This document shows, in pieces, positions 8,521 to 16,886 of a stretch of 46,232 nt of DNA. Each line of letters opens with the position of its first letter. The first letter of the stretch is position 1. This DNA comes from CAMAUF01 sp046152925 (GTDB lineage Bacteria > Chloroflexota > Dehalococcoidia > Tepidiformales > Tepidiformaceae): NCBI GenBank assembly GCA_046152925.1, contig JBJXFX010000048.1, forward strand, positions 1 through 46,232, written 5' to 3'. The notes under the pieces were generated by a model that ran no database searches, was not told where the DNA came from, and saw nothing but the letters and a program-made list of their open reading frames with translations. A program made the translations under genes and the position numbers.

Positions 8521-9847
8521 TGATAGCGTCCCGGAGGGCGCCGAACTTCGTTTCCGTCTCGGCGAGCTCTTGTGCGGGCTGGCTCGCCCCGACAATCCCG
8601 GCGCCGGCGAAGAGCGTCGCGCGGCCCTGCTCGACGAGGCCGCTCCGCAGGGCCACGGCGAACTCGCCGTGGCCTTCGAGGTCGAGCCAGCCGATCGGGC
8701 CGGCGTACCAGCCCCGGTCCATCGCTTCGAGCCGGCCGATAGCCTCGATCGCTTCAGCTCGCGGCCAGCCAGCCACCGCGGGCGTCGGGTGGACGGCCTC
8801 CACGAGGTCGAGGATGGTGACGCCGTCGCGCGGCCGGCCCGTGAACGGCGTGTAGAGATGCGAGATGTTCGGGAGGCGCATCACCTCGGGCTGGGCCGGG
8901 AAGTCCAATGCTTCGCAGAGCGGTTCGAGCGACGTCTGAAGCGCGGTGACCACGAAACCGTGCTCGGCGCGCTCTTTGGGGTCGCCCATCAAGCCCTCGC
9001 CGGCGCAACCGCGCTGGGAGCCCGCGACGCTGGCGGCGTTCACGCGGCCAGCATCGAGCGAGACGAGCAGTTCGGGCGAAGCGCCGAGCCAGGTCGCCCC
9101 GCCTGAGCTGAACTTGAAGATGAAGCAACGCGGGAAGCGCTCCGCCAGCCGCGTGAGGATGACGCCGGGCGTCGCCGCGGTTTCGACGACCTGGCGGCGG
9201 GCGAGCACGGACTTCTCGTAGCGGCCGGCGTGGATCTCGGCGACGGAGCGGGCGACGGCGGCGCACCAGGCGTCGGGCGTGAGGGCGCCAGCGGCTGGCG
9301 CTTGCGCTTCTGGGGCATCGGCCGGTCCGGCGAAGAGCGCCGCGATGTCCGCCTCGGTGGGGGCTCCACGGTCGCTCACCCACACGGCCGTCGCTGTCGT
9401 CGGCGTCAACGTGAGCAAGAGCGAGGGGAGGACGAACTGCCAGCCTCCGAAGGATGCCCAAGCGGGGTCGACGATCGCGCTGTCCGGCGTAAAACGGCCG
9501 CCACCGAGGAGTCGCAGCGCCTGGCGGCTTTCGGGCTCAATGCGCGCACGGAGGGCTGCGACCGCCGCTTGGACGTCGCACATGCCGCTCGACCGTGCTC
9601 CCTCGATCCGGGCGGCCACACCGAAGCCGAAGGTGTGGAGTCCCTGCTCCGGCTTTTCCCAGGCCACCGTCGCGTGTGCGCGGAGGCTGTCCAGGCCGCG
9701 CCGGGCGAGCGCTTCGACCACGGCCGAAGCGAGGGGCGTCGCGGCGAACCGCTGGTCACGCGGCGCGTGTGCCACATTGCCCAGGCCGAGTGGCGTCGTG
9801 GGGCGGAGTGCCGTTGCGCGGTCTGATGTCACAGTGAGCGTTGTCAT
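8513..9847 (-). CDS. menF: Isochorismate synthase
   Basis: A 444-residue chorismate-binding enzyme that converts chorismate to isochorismate, the entry to the pathway. The C-terminal catalytic domain shows K212 (EKSVLAR), the GASPELLV strand at 255-262, AGSQRG at 275-280, KERAEH at 291-296, the HPTPAVAG segment at 353-360 and RGWYAGPIGW at 378-387, all typical of MenF/EntC/DhbC enzymes. ATG at 9847 is chosen because sequence further upstream in frame lies antisense to menG and does not look like protein. Its place directly before menD argues for menaquinone rather than siderophore synthesis. It heads the minus-strand men operon. Confidence 0.95.
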   Translation of the reverse strand: MTTLTVTSDRATALRPTTPLGLGNVAHAPRDQRFAATPLASAVVEALARRGLDSLRAHATVAWEKPEQGLHTFGFGVAARIEGARSSGMCDVQAAVAALRARIEPESRQALRLLGGGRFTPDSAIVDPAWASFGGWQFVLPSLLLTLTPTTATAVWVSDRGAPTEADIAALFAGPADAPEAQAPAAGALTPDAWCAAVARSVAEIHAGRYEKSVLARRQVVETAATPGVILTRLAERFPRCFIFKFSSGGATWLGASPELLVSLDAGRVNAASVAGSQRGCAGEGLMGDPKERAEHGFVVTALQTSLEPLCEALDFPAQPEVMRLPNISHLYTPFTGRPRDGVTILDLVEAVHPTPAVAGWPRAEAIEAIGRLEAMDRGWYAGPIGWLDLEGHGEFAVALRSGLVEQGRATLFAGAGIVGASQPAQELAETETKFGALRDAISG

Positions 9848-9936
9848 CCGGCGAGGATCCCCATTGCTGAGCAGCGGAGAATGTGAAGGTAAGTGTAAGT
9901 CGCTGCGGCGGTAGCGGCTGTGCGTGCGCTTACCCA

Positions 9937-9954
9937 GGTATGCGGGCTCATACC
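9937..9954. promoter_or_regulatory. Inverted repeat in menF/menG divergent promoter region
   Basis: The 138-base space between the divergent menF and menG starts contains GGTATG-N6-CATACC, and a nested ATGCGG-N7-CCGCAT pair overlaps it. It lies 31 bases before the menG start codon, where a dimeric repressor could act on the menG-menA unit. This is inference from symmetry only; no regulator is encoded nearby and I cannot assign clear -35/-10 boxes. Confidence 0.3.
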
Positions 9955-9985
9955 GCATTAGTCGACAGCGCCGGAGGATACCGCC

Positions 9986-10678
9986 ATGAGCGCCCTCCCG
10001 CCCCAGGACGCAAAAGCCCGCGAAGTCCGCGCGATGTTCGACCGGATCGCCCCCGGCTACGACCGCATGAACCGGCTGCTCACGCTGAAGCGCGACCAGG
10101 CTTGGCGCAGGACGTTGCTCGACCGGCTCGCGATTGGCCCCCAAGACACGGTCCTCGACCTCGCCTGTGGGACCGGCGATTTCGCCGAGATGGTCCGGGC
10201 GCGGGGGGCACGCGTGGTGGGCCTCGATTTTTCGCGCGAGATGCTGGTCCACGCCGATCGGCGCGGGCTTGGCGGCTTGCTGGTCCAGGGTGATGCGAAC
10301 GGGTTGCCGCTGGCGACGGACAGCGTGAGCGTCGCCGTCTCAGGCTTCGCGCTGCGGAATTTTGTCGCGATCCCGCCGGTGTTGGCCGAGCTGGCGCGCG
10401 TGATCGCACCGGGCGGCCGGCTCGGCATCTTGGAGGTCGACCGGCCCCAGAGCGGGCTCGTCCGTGCGGGCCACGCCGTCTATTTCGACCGCGTGATGCC
10501 GCTCGCGGGCCGGATGCTCGCCGACCCGACCGCGTACCGCTACCTTTCGCAATCGGTCGTCTACCTCCCTCCCCAGAAGGAGCTCGTGAGGATGCTGCAA
10601 TCCGCCGGCTTCCACCAGATCCGGAAGAAGTCGTTCATGTTCGGCGCCATCCAGGCGGTTTCGGCGGTGCGCGCATGA
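9986..10678 (+). CDS. menG: Demethylmenaquinone methyltransferase
   Basis: A 230-residue SAM-dependent methyltransferase of the UbiE/MenG family that methylates demethylmenaquinone in the last step of the pathway. The N-terminal signature MFDRIAPGYDRMNRLLT at 17-33 is typical of UbiE/MenG. Motif I (VLDLACGTGDFAE) lies near 56-68 and motif II is DANGLPLATDSVSVAVSGFA further on. A good GGAGGA ribosome site precedes the ATG. The gene overlaps menA as ATGA, so the two form a divergent partner unit to the minus-strand men operon. Because the cell has the menaquinone rather than the ubiquinone genes here, menG is the better symbol than ubiE. Confidence 0.94.
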   Translation: MSALPPQDAKAREVRAMFDRIAPGYDRMNRLLTLKRDQAWRRTLLDRLAIGPQDTVLDLACGTGDFAEMVRARGARVVGLDFSREMLVHADRRGLGGLLVQGDANGLPLATDSVSVAVSGFALRNFVAIPPVLAELARVIAPGGRLGILEVDRPQSGLVRAGHAVYFDRVMPLAGRMLADPTAYRYLSQSVVYLPPQKELVRMLQSAGFHQIRKKSFMFGAIQAVSAVRA

Positions 10679-11586
10679 GCGCCTCGGCCGCAGCCGCCGC
10701 CCGCCCAACGAAAACCCAGGCCTGGAAGCTCGCGGCGCGCGTCCCGACGCTGACGGCGGCAGTCGCGCCCGTCGTCGTCGGTATCGCTCTCGCGATCCGC
10801 GACGATGTCTTCGACCTCGGGCCGGCGCTGGCGGCTCTGCTGGGTGCCCTCGCGCTCCAGGTTGGCGCGAACTTCGCGAACGACGTGTTCGACTTCAAGA
10901 AGGGCGCCGACACCGCGGACCGGCTCGGCCCGCCGCGCGCGACCCAGATGGGGCTGCTTTCGGCGCGGCAGATGCTGGTGGGGATGTGGGTCGCCTTCGG
11001 GTTCGCGTTCTTGCTGGGGATTTACTTGGTCGCTGTTGCTGGCTGGCCCGTGGTCGCGATCGGGCTTTCGAGCATTGCGGCGGCGATCATCTACACAGGC
11101 GGGCCGTGGCCGATCGGCTATCACGCGCTGGGCGACGCTTTCACCTTCATCTTCTTTGGCCTTGTGGCGACGGCGGGGACGTACTACGTCCAGTCGGAGG
11201 AGCTGACCAAGCTCGCGGTCGCGGCGGCGATCCCGGTGGGCTGCACGGTCACGCTGATCCTGGTCGTGAACAACCTGCGGGACATCCCGACCGACCGTCA
11301 GGCGGGGAAAACGACGCTCGGCGTCGTCCTGGGCGACAAGGGCACGCGCGGCTGGTATCTGTCCCTGCTGGCGGCGGCCTACGTGGTCGCGCTTGGCTGC
11401 TGGGTGGTGGGGCCGTTGGATTGGCCAGTGCTGCTCGTGCTGCTGAGCCTCGCCGGCGCGGTCGTGCCGGTGAAGGCGATCACGGGCGGGGTCGCAGGGC
11501 GGGCGCTCAATCCGATCTTGAAGGCGACGGCGCGGTTTCACCTGCTGTTCGCGATTGCCTGGTCGACCGGGATTTTGGCGAGTTAA
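10675..11586 (+). CDS. menA: 1,4-Dihydroxy-2-naphthoate polyprenyltransferase
   Basis: A 303-residue integral membrane UbiA-family prenyltransferase that attaches the isoprenoid chain to DHNA. The first aspartate motif is ND-V-F-D at 69-73 (FANDVFDFKKGAD). The second is NNLRDIPTDRQAGKTT near 199-214, with D203 and D207; both bind the magnesium-diphosphate. About eight hydrophobic segments are visible, as expected for the family. The start codon overlaps the menG stop (ATGA). The fold is consistent with MenA, not UbiA, because of the NNLRDI(P/E)TD(R/.)xAGKxTL signature. Confidence 0.94.
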   Translation: MSASAAAAARPTKTQAWKLAARVPTLTAAVAPVVVGIALAIRDDVFDLGPALAALLGALALQVGANFANDVFDFKKGADTADRLGPPRATQMGLLSARQMLVGMWVAFGFAFLLGIYLVAVAGWPVVAIGLSSIAAAIIYTGGPWPIGYHALGDAFTFIFFGLVATAGTYYVQSEELTKLAVAAAIPVGCTVTLILVVNNLRDIPTDRQAGKTTLGVVLGDKGTRGWYLSLLAAAYVVALGCWVVGPLDWPVLLVLLSLAGAVVPVKAITGGVAGRALNPILKATARFHLLFAIAWSTGILAS

Positions 11587-11914
11587 AGCGCCGGCCGTTC
11601 GACGCGGGTCGAGTTTGGGGCCTGTCGCTGCGTGGCGAGGAGCGCTGAGATTTGGGAACAGGGTGCGCTGCGACGCGGCGGCCCTCACCCCAGCGCAGCA
11701 TCCCTTCTCCCGACCCGGCGGGAGAAGGGTGATCTTGTCCTGCGTTAGCGGCGCATTCGCGTGTGTGCGCGTCTGGCTGGCGCCAATGTGGGTTCGGTTG
11801 GTCCGGAGTCCCCGGTCGCGCCTCATCCAATTTCTCGGGCCGCGCCCTGGCTGTTCGACGCGGGTCATCGGGCGGCGTAGGCTCCCGAGCCAACCCCCTT
11901 GCCGGAGCTGTGCC
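11587..11914. other. Intergenic region with hairpin repeat, no gene seen
   Basis: This 328-base stretch between menA and the amidohydrolase has no convincing ORF; the frames that cross it are extensions of the neighbours. It contains an 11-bp perfect hairpin at 11702-11729 inside a segment reading CCCTCACCCC before it, and a 14-base direct repeat (GTTCGACGCGGGTC) at 11597-11610 and 11853-11866. Near the right end TTCGAC-N18-TAGGCT (11855-11884) is a possible promoter for the amidohydrolase gene. Confidence 0.6.
11702..11729. repeat. Palindromic hairpin element
   Basis: CCCTTCTCCCG and its exact reverse complement are separated by six bases. It lies about 115 bases after the menA stop with no T-tract, so it is a poor classical terminator. 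The surrounding CCCTCACCCC...GGGAGAAGGG arrangement resembles the dispersed intergenic palindromes common in GC-rich genomes (REP-like). It could still slow transcription out of menA. Repetition elsewhere in the genome cannot be seen from here. Confidence 0.55.
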
Positions 11915-12943
11915 ATGGTGCTCAACGATGCCTGGCTGGACCTCGCCCCTGAGGAAGCCATCGAACCGGACCTGCCGATCGTCGACCCGCACCATCACCT
12001 CTGGGATTACCCCACGAGCCGGTATCTGCTCGAGGAGATCGTCGCGGACACGGCGAGCCACAACGTCCGCCAGACCGTGTTCATCGAGTGCTCGGCGATG
12101 TACCGGGCGGATGGCCCCGATGCGATGAAGTCCGTTGGCGAGACGGAGTTCGTCCAAGGCATCGCCGCGATGAGCGCATGCGGCCGCTATGGCGCCACGC
12201 GCGTCGCGACCGGGATCGTGGGCACGGCGGACCTGATGCTCGGCGACGCGGTCGTCCCCGTGCTGCAAGCGCAGATCGCGGCGAGCCCGAATCGCTTCCG
12301 CGGGATTCGACACCGCGCGGCTTGGCCAGACCAGCGGAAACCCCCGGTGGGGCAACCGGCCCCGGCCGAGCACATCCTGCGCGACGCGACGTTCCGGCAG
12401 GGTTTCCGGCACCTGCGGGAGCACGCCCTGAGCTTCGAGGCGTGGGTGTACCACCCCGACATCCCGGATGTCGCCGACCTGGCGCGCGCCTTCCCGGGGA
12501 CGACGATTATCCTCAACCACATGGGTGGGCCGGTCCTCGGTGGCCAGTTTCCGGGTTCGAACGCCGAAATTTTCGCGAAGTGGAAGGACGACATCGCCGA
12601 GGTCGCGAGCTGCCAGAACGTCGTGCTCAAGGTCGGCGGGATCCAGATGCCGGTGAACGGCTTCGGCTGGCACGAGCGGGAGAAGCCGCCATCGTCGGAC
12701 GAACTGGTCGCGGTCAACGCGCCGTGGTACCTGCACGGGATCGAGCAGTTTGGGCCGGACCGCTGCATGTTGGAAAGCAACTTCCCGGTGGACCGGGCCT
12801 CGTGCTCCTACACGGCCCTCTGGAACCAGTTCAAGAAGCTGACGAAGGGGTTCGCGTCCGGCCATCGGGCGGCGCTCTTCCACGACACGGCGATGCGCGT
12901 CTATCGCTTGCCTCATTTGGATGCCCAAGGTGCGCGGCTGTGA
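11915..12943 (+). CDS. Amidohydrolase-2 family metal-dependent hydrolase
   Basis: A 342-residue TIM-barrel hydrolase of the amidohydrolase-related family (COG3618-like). The N-terminal metal motif is DPHHHLWD at 24-31, followed by family segments FIECSAMYRADGP, GIRHRAAW, HPDIPDVADLARAFP and NHMGGP. The C-terminal ESNFPVDRASCSY provides the last conserved aspartate region. The open frame extends 120 codons upstream over intergenic sequence, but ATG at 11915 with a CGGAG ribosome site is preferred because the protein then begins shortly before the metal motif as usual. These enzymes hydrolyse or decarboxylate small lactones and aromatic acids; the substrate here is unknown. Confidence 0.88.
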   Translation: MVLNDAWLDLAPEEAIEPDLPIVDPHHHLWDYPTSRYLLEEIVADTASHNVRQTVFIECSAMYRADGPDAMKSVGETEFVQGIAAMSACGRYGATRVATGIVGTADLMLGDAVVPVLQAQIAASPNRFRGIRHRAAWPDQRKPPVGQPAPAEHILRDATFRQGFRHLREHALSFEAWVYHPDIPDVADLARAFPGTTIILNHMGGPVLGGQFPGSNAEIFAKWKDDIAEVASCQNVVLKVGGIQMPVNGFGWHEREKPPSSDELVAVNAPWYLHGIEQFGPDRCMLESNFPVDRASCSYTALWNQFKKLTKGFASGHRAALFHDTAMRVYRLPHLDAQGARL

Positions 12944-13042
12944 TGGCCCACACCTGATGCTCGGGCGTCCACTTGTCGAATGATCCGGTGAAGAGGGCGT
13001 GATCAGCCGCGCTCGACGCGGATGAACCGGAGTTTCAGAGCG

Positions 13043-13441
13043 ATGGGCATGTTTCGTCGGCTGTTTGGCGGCGGGGATGGAGACGAAGGGACGGGGGCCG
13101 TAGCGGTCGCCGAGCCTCCGATTCTCATCGAACCTACCGTGCCCGGAGACTACGACCAGGCGGTGTTGGTGTACCTGGAGCATTCGGAGGGCGAGGCGCC
13201 CGCCGATATTGAGACGATCGAGGGTCGCCTGACCGAGGTGATCGCCCGCGACGAACTCGGCAAGTTCGAAGGCAGCCGCGCGAACCCCAACGGCACGACC
13301 TTCCGGATGTATGGCTCGGACGCGAAGAAGCTCTTCGCGGGGATTGAAGAGGTGCTGCTCGAGGAGGCTTCTTGCGCTGGCGCGCGCGTGGTGATCCGGA
13401 CCGGCGGGCCCGGCGCCCCGGAGCGGGAAGTCCGCCTCTAA
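13043..13441 (+). CDS. Small conserved-looking protein of unknown function
   Basis: About 132 residues from the ATG at 13043 (an earlier ATG at 13022 adds seven). A GGAG lies about ten bases before the chosen ATG. The N-terminus MGMFRRLFGGG is followed by an acidic, glycine-rich linker and an alpha/beta region with LVYLEHSEG, a helix ending in VIARDELGKFEG, TTFRMYGSDAKKLFAGIEEVLLE and a final strand. The pattern of a ligand-like LGKFEG...MYGSDAKKLF resembles small proteins with an immunity- or DUF-type ferredoxin-like fold. I do not recognise the family. It stands alone between two intergenic gaps. Confidence 0.6.
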   Translation: MGMFRRLFGGGDGDEGTGAVAVAEPPILIEPTVPGDYDQAVLVYLEHSEGEAPADIETIEGRLTEVIARDELGKFEGSRANPNGTTFRMYGSDAKKLFAGIEEVLLEEASCAGARVVIRTGGPGAPEREVRL

Positions 13442-13448
13442 CCTGAAC

Positions 13449-13479
13449 TCGACAGAACTACGCCCCGCCGTGCTACGCT
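13449..13479 (+). promoter_or_regulatory. Possible promoter of the DEAD-box helicase gene
   Basis: TCGACA followed after 19 bases by TACGCT, with a TG one base before the -10 (extended -10, TGCTACGCT). Transcription from here would give a leader of roughly 125 bases before the helicase frame. The spacing is longer than ideal, so this is tentative. Confidence 0.3.
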
Positions 13480-13592
13480 GATGCCAGCGCAAGCCCCGTT
13501 GGCGCTCCAGTGTTTCCTCAGGCTCCCTTCATTTGTGATGTTTGCGGCAGGTTGAGGTTCACGGACGAAGCTCAAACGCAGCCCATCGCAAT

Positions 13593-13631
13593 ATGAAACG
13601 GAGACTACCTACCTGCCTACCACGACCCTGA
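13593..13631 (+). other. Possible 12-residue leader ORF overlapping helicase start
   Basis: ATG AAA CGG... gives a 12-residue basic peptide (MKRRLPTCLPRP) that ends with TGA inside the helicase frame. It is the only ATG in the region and overlaps the likely helicase initiation site in another frame. It could be a leader peptide coupling translation, or a chance ORF. Evidence is position only. Confidence 0.2.
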
Positions 13632-15046
13632 ACCAGCCCCGTCCGTCCTTTCGCGGCCGGAGGGCACCCTTTGCGGCCGAAACAGCCGTCGCCCTCGCTA
13701 CCCCTGAGGTAGCGCCCGAGCCCGTCGCTCCCGTCTCGACTGACCCAGGCTCCTTTGCTAGCCTCGGCCTCCCCGCGTCGATTGTCGCCGTGTTGCGCAC
13801 CGCCGGGATCGAAACGCCGACGCCGATCCAACTCCTCGCCATTCCCGACGCTCTGGCCGGCCGCGATGTCTGCGGCAAGGCGAAAACCGGGTCGGGCAAG
13901 ACCCTCGCCTTCGGCCTGCCGATGATCGAGCGTACGCCGAAGGCCAAGCCAGGCCGGCCCCGCGCACTCGTCCTCGTCCCGACGCGGGAGCTTGCGACGC
14001 AGGTCGCGCGGGCAATCCAGCCTGCTGCCGCCGTGCGTGAGCTTCGCGTCGCCGCGATTTACGGCGGCGTCTCGCTCAACCCGCAGGCGCAACTCCTGCG
14101 GCGTGGCATCGACATCCTGATCGCGACGCCGGGCCGCCTCAACGACCTCCTGGAGCGCGGTGCGCTCACGGTGGCCGAGGTCGGTTGCGTCGTCATCGAC
14201 GAGGCCGACCAGATGGCCGACTTCGGCTTCCTCCCCCAGGTGGAGCGCATCCTTGACCAGGTCGAGGGCGACCACCAGACGTTGCTCTTCTCGGCGACGC
14301 TCGATGGCGCCGTGGCGCGCCTGATCGCGCGGTACCAACACGACCCGGTGCACCACGACGTGGTTGAGCAGGACCAGGGCGATTCGCCCATGCTGCACCG
14401 CTTCATCGGCGTAGACGTTGGGCGCAAGCTCGATACCGCCGTGGCGATCGCGTCCGGCCCCGAGCGCACGCTCTTCTTCGTCCGCACTCAGCGCGCGGCC
14501 GACCGGCTGGCGATCCAGCTGAGCCGCGCGGGCTTGCCAGTCGGGTGCATCCATGGCCGGCTGAGCCAAGGCCAGCGCGAGCGCGCACTGCACGAGTTTT
14601 CGACCGGCGTGGCGCGCATCTTGGTGGCCACGAACATCGCCGCGCGCGGCATCCACGTCGACGGCATCGACATCGTCTGCCACTACGACATCCCCGAGGA
14701 CGTGAAGACCTACATGCACCGTTCGGGCCGCACGGCTCGCGCGGGTGCAACGGGAATCGTGGTGACGCTGGTCGAAGCGTCGGAGGCGAAGGACATCCAC
14801 TCGATCCGCCGCGAGGCGGGCGTGCGCGAGGCGATCGTGCCGATCGAGCCGGATGACCCGCGCCTTGCCGACCTGGCGGGCTGGGAGCCACCTCTGGAGG
14901 CTGCCGACGCGATCGGCCGCATCCGGACGTCGACGCGTGGCCGGGCCCGTGGCGCCCACGCCCCGACGGGTGCTTGGCCGCAGCCGGTTGCTGCCGCTCC
15001 TCAGCGGCGCCATGCGTCTGGCTGGCAGATTGGTCGACCCCGCTAA
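13613..15046 (+). CDS. DEAD-box ATP-dependent RNA helicase
   Basis: About 477 residues. All core motifs are present: the Q-motif region (FASLGL...TPTPIQ), motif I AKTGSGKT with K96, Ia PTRELATQ, Ib TPGR, II DEAD in VIDEADQMADFGF, III SAT, V RILVATNIAARG and VI HRSGRTARAG. The C-terminal tail is basic and proline-rich, suited to RNA binding. The start is a problem: between the in-frame stop at 13553 and the GTG at 13790 there is no ATG, GTG or TTG. The GTG would delete the start of the Q-motif. I therefore choose CTG at 13613, which has GGAG nine bases upstream and gives an N-terminus PTTTLNQPRPSFRGRR. The long leader suggests cold-shock-type control, as in other DEAD-box genes. Confidence 0.88.
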   Translation: MPTTTLNQPRPSFRGRRAPFAAETAVALATPEVAPEPVAPVSTDPGSFASLGLPASIVAVLRTAGIETPTPIQLLAIPDALAGRDVCGKAKTGSGKTLAFGLPMIERTPKAKPGRPRALVLVPTRELATQVARAIQPAAAVRELRVAAIYGGVSLNPQAQLLRRGIDILIATPGRLNDLLERGALTVAEVGCVVIDEADQMADFGFLPQVERILDQVEGDHQTLLFSATLDGAVARLIARYQHDPVHHDVVEQDQGDSPMLHRFIGVDVGRKLDTAVAIASGPERTLFFVRTQRAADRLAIQLSRAGLPVGCIHGRLSQGQRERALHEFSTGVARILVATNIAARGIHVDGIDIVCHYDIPEDVKTYMHRSGRTARAGATGIVVTLVEASEAKDIHSIRREAGVREAIVPIEPDDPRLADLAGWEPPLEAADAIGRIRTSTRGRARGAHAPTGAWPQPVAAAPQRRHASGWQIGRPR

Positions 15047-15109
15047 CAGCGGCTTGCCCGTTACCGCGGCATCCTCCGTAGTGCGCTGACCACGCGTGAG
15101 GATACGTCT

Positions 15110-15889
15110 ATGTCTCGCCCTGTCGCCGTCATTACTGGAGCGAGCCGCGGCATCGGCAAGCAGCTCAGCATCGACCTTGCCCGCGAAGGGTATGACATCG
15201 TCGCGATCGCCCGGTCGACGGCGGAGAGCCCGACCAAGCTTCCGGGCACCGTCGATGAGACGGTGGCCCTCGCTCGCGAAGCGGGCGGCGCTGGCTGCAT
15301 TGCCTGGGCCGCCGGGCTCGATGTCCGCGACGAAGATGGCGTCCAAGCGCTCGCCGACCGGGTAAAGGCGGAGCTCGGGCGCTGCGACCTGGTCGTGAAC
15401 AACGCGGCGATCGCGCCCCCGGGCGCGACGCTCGGGTCGCCGATGCGCCGCTGGCGGCTCGCGATCGACATCAACGTGAACGGGCCGCTTTACTTCATGA
15501 ACTCGTTCGTGCCGCTGATGACGCCGGGCGAGGGCCGGATCATCAACATCTCGAGCTCGGCGGCGGTGGCCCCGGAGTTCGGGCGCGCGAGCTATACGAC
15601 GACAAAGCGCGCGCTCGAAGCCCTGACCGAGTGCATCGGCTGGGAGATGCGCGACAAGGTCGCGGTGAACTGCATCCGGCTCGAGCTCAGCGTCTGGAGC
15701 GAGGGGTACACCGCGACGCTGCCCGACATGGACTTCAGCGACTTCGAAGACCCGGTGATCATGTCAGACGCGACGCTCTGGCTCGCGCGGCAGCCGATCG
15801 CGTACACGGGCCGCGTGCTGACGATCGCGCAGATGCGCGCGATGGGCGCTGTCCGCTCGGTCACCCGGATTGGGGACCGCTGGGGGTAG
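15110..15889 (+). CDS. Short-chain dehydrogenase/reductase
   Basis: A 259-residue classical SDR oxidoreductase using NAD(P). TGASRGIG at 9-16 is the cofactor loop, VVNNAA lies near 95-100, and the catalytic serine in INISSSAA plus Y162-x3-K166 (YTTTK) complete the active site. A GTGAGGAT ribosome site precedes the ATG. The C-terminal half is less typical after the active site, with QPIAYTGRVLTIAQ in the place of the usual substrate loop. Substrate unknown. Its 3' end overlaps the next, convergent gene by 29 bases. Confidence 0.9.
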   Translation: MSRPVAVITGASRGIGKQLSIDLAREGYDIVAIARSTAESPTKLPGTVDETVALAREAGGAGCIAWAAGLDVRDEDGVQALADRVKAELGRCDLVVNNAAIAPPGATLGSPMRRWRLAIDINVNGPLYFMNSFVPLMTPGEGRIINISSSAAVAPEFGRASYTTTKRALEALTECIGWEMRDKVAVNCIRLELSVWSEGYTATLPDMDFSDFEDPVIMSDATLWLARQPIAYTGRVLTIAQMRAMGAVRSVTRIGDRWG

Positions 15890-16811
15890 TGCCGCGTTTC
15901 AGGCGCTGTCGCACCCGCCGAAACAGCTTCGAGGCCATGCGGCGGCCGGCCCCAGGCGCGGCCTTTGCGAAGCCCGGTGCGCGCTCCGTGAAGCTCGTGC
16001 GCGCTGGGTCGAAGTGGCCTTCGACGGCCTCGCGGTAGGGCTTCGCGACGCGCGCCCCATAGGCGGCGAAGCCTTCGCGCCGGAGCGGCTGCCAATCTTG
16101 AGCGTAGGGCGCGACGAGATGGTCGCGCGTCAGGTTGCGGGCGGAGGTGAGGAAGGCCATCCCGACGCCGCTCGATACCTCCAAGAGGCTGCGGTCTTCG
16201 CGCCGGGCGGTGGCGACGAGGCCATTGAAGAGTTGGGTGAGATCGGCGGGCGAAGGCAGGCTCGTGACATCGGCTTTGAGTTCGGCGAGCGAGCGGCGGA
16301 GCTCGCTGACTTCGAGGGGCGGGAGGTCCATCATGCCGGCCGTGTGCCCCGAGGTCCCTTCGAGCGCGCCGAGAAGCTGGTCGACGCTGCCGAAGTGCGT
16401 GCCCTCAGCGAGGATGCCCCGCGCGGCCAGTTCGTCCTCGATCGCTTGGAGATAGACGCGCGAGCCCTTGACGAGGTCCGAAGCGCCGGCCAGCAGCCAG
16501 ATGGGCGAGAAGCCGAAGGCCGCGATGGAGCCGAATTCAACGACGTTGCCGGCGGCTTTCTTGATGGCGACCTTGCCTGCGCCCTGCGCGGAGGCCGAAT
16601 CCTCTGTTTGCGGGGCTTCGACGCGGCCGACGAGCTCTATCGCGATGCGGAGCGCGTTCTTCGCGGTCACCTCGTAGAGCCGGGAGCGGCGGACGAGCCG
16701 CGGCAGCACCAGCTCGGCGGCTTCGTGGGTCGCGCCGAACAGTGCCGCCGCGAGCGCCCGCACACCGCGCTCGGGGAGGGAGAGGAGGTATCCCGTTCGG
16801 TTCGCCACCAT
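15861..16811 (-). CDS. Protein of unknown function, possibly membrane-associated
   Basis: About 316 residues from the ATG at 16811; a longer frame exists but it runs antisense to the lipoprotein gene. The protein is mostly helical, alanine- and leucine-rich. It has an N-terminal YLLSLPERGVRALAAALFGA segment that could lie on a membrane, a middle amphipathic region (IKKAAGNVVEFGSIAAFGFSPIWLLAGASDLVKG) and a basic C-terminus ending in RRMASKLFRRVRQRLKRG. I do not recognise the family; it has a loose resemblance in composition to EcsC-type proteins. It is divergent from the lipoprotein gene, with 75 bases between the starts. Confidence 0.65.
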   Translation of the reverse strand: MVANRTGYLLSLPERGVRALAAALFGATHEAAELVLPRLVRRSRLYEVTAKNALRIAIELVGRVEAPQTEDSASAQGAGKVAIKKAAGNVVEFGSIAAFGFSPIWLLAGASDLVKGSRVYLQAIEDELAARGILAEGTHFGSVDQLLGALEGTSGHTAGMMDLPPLEVSELRRSLAELKADVTSLPSPADLTQLFNGLVATARREDRSLLEVSSGVGMAFLTSARNLTRDHLVAPYAQDWQPLRREGFAAYGARVAKPYREAVEGHFDPARTSFTERAPGFAKAAPGAGRRMASKLFRRVRQRLKRGTTPSGPQSG

Positions 16812-16886
16812 TGAGGTCCATTGTGGCACAGCCTCGGGCCGCCGCTGATGCTCGCGCCTGTGCGGCTGGCCGGTACCATCCCAGGC

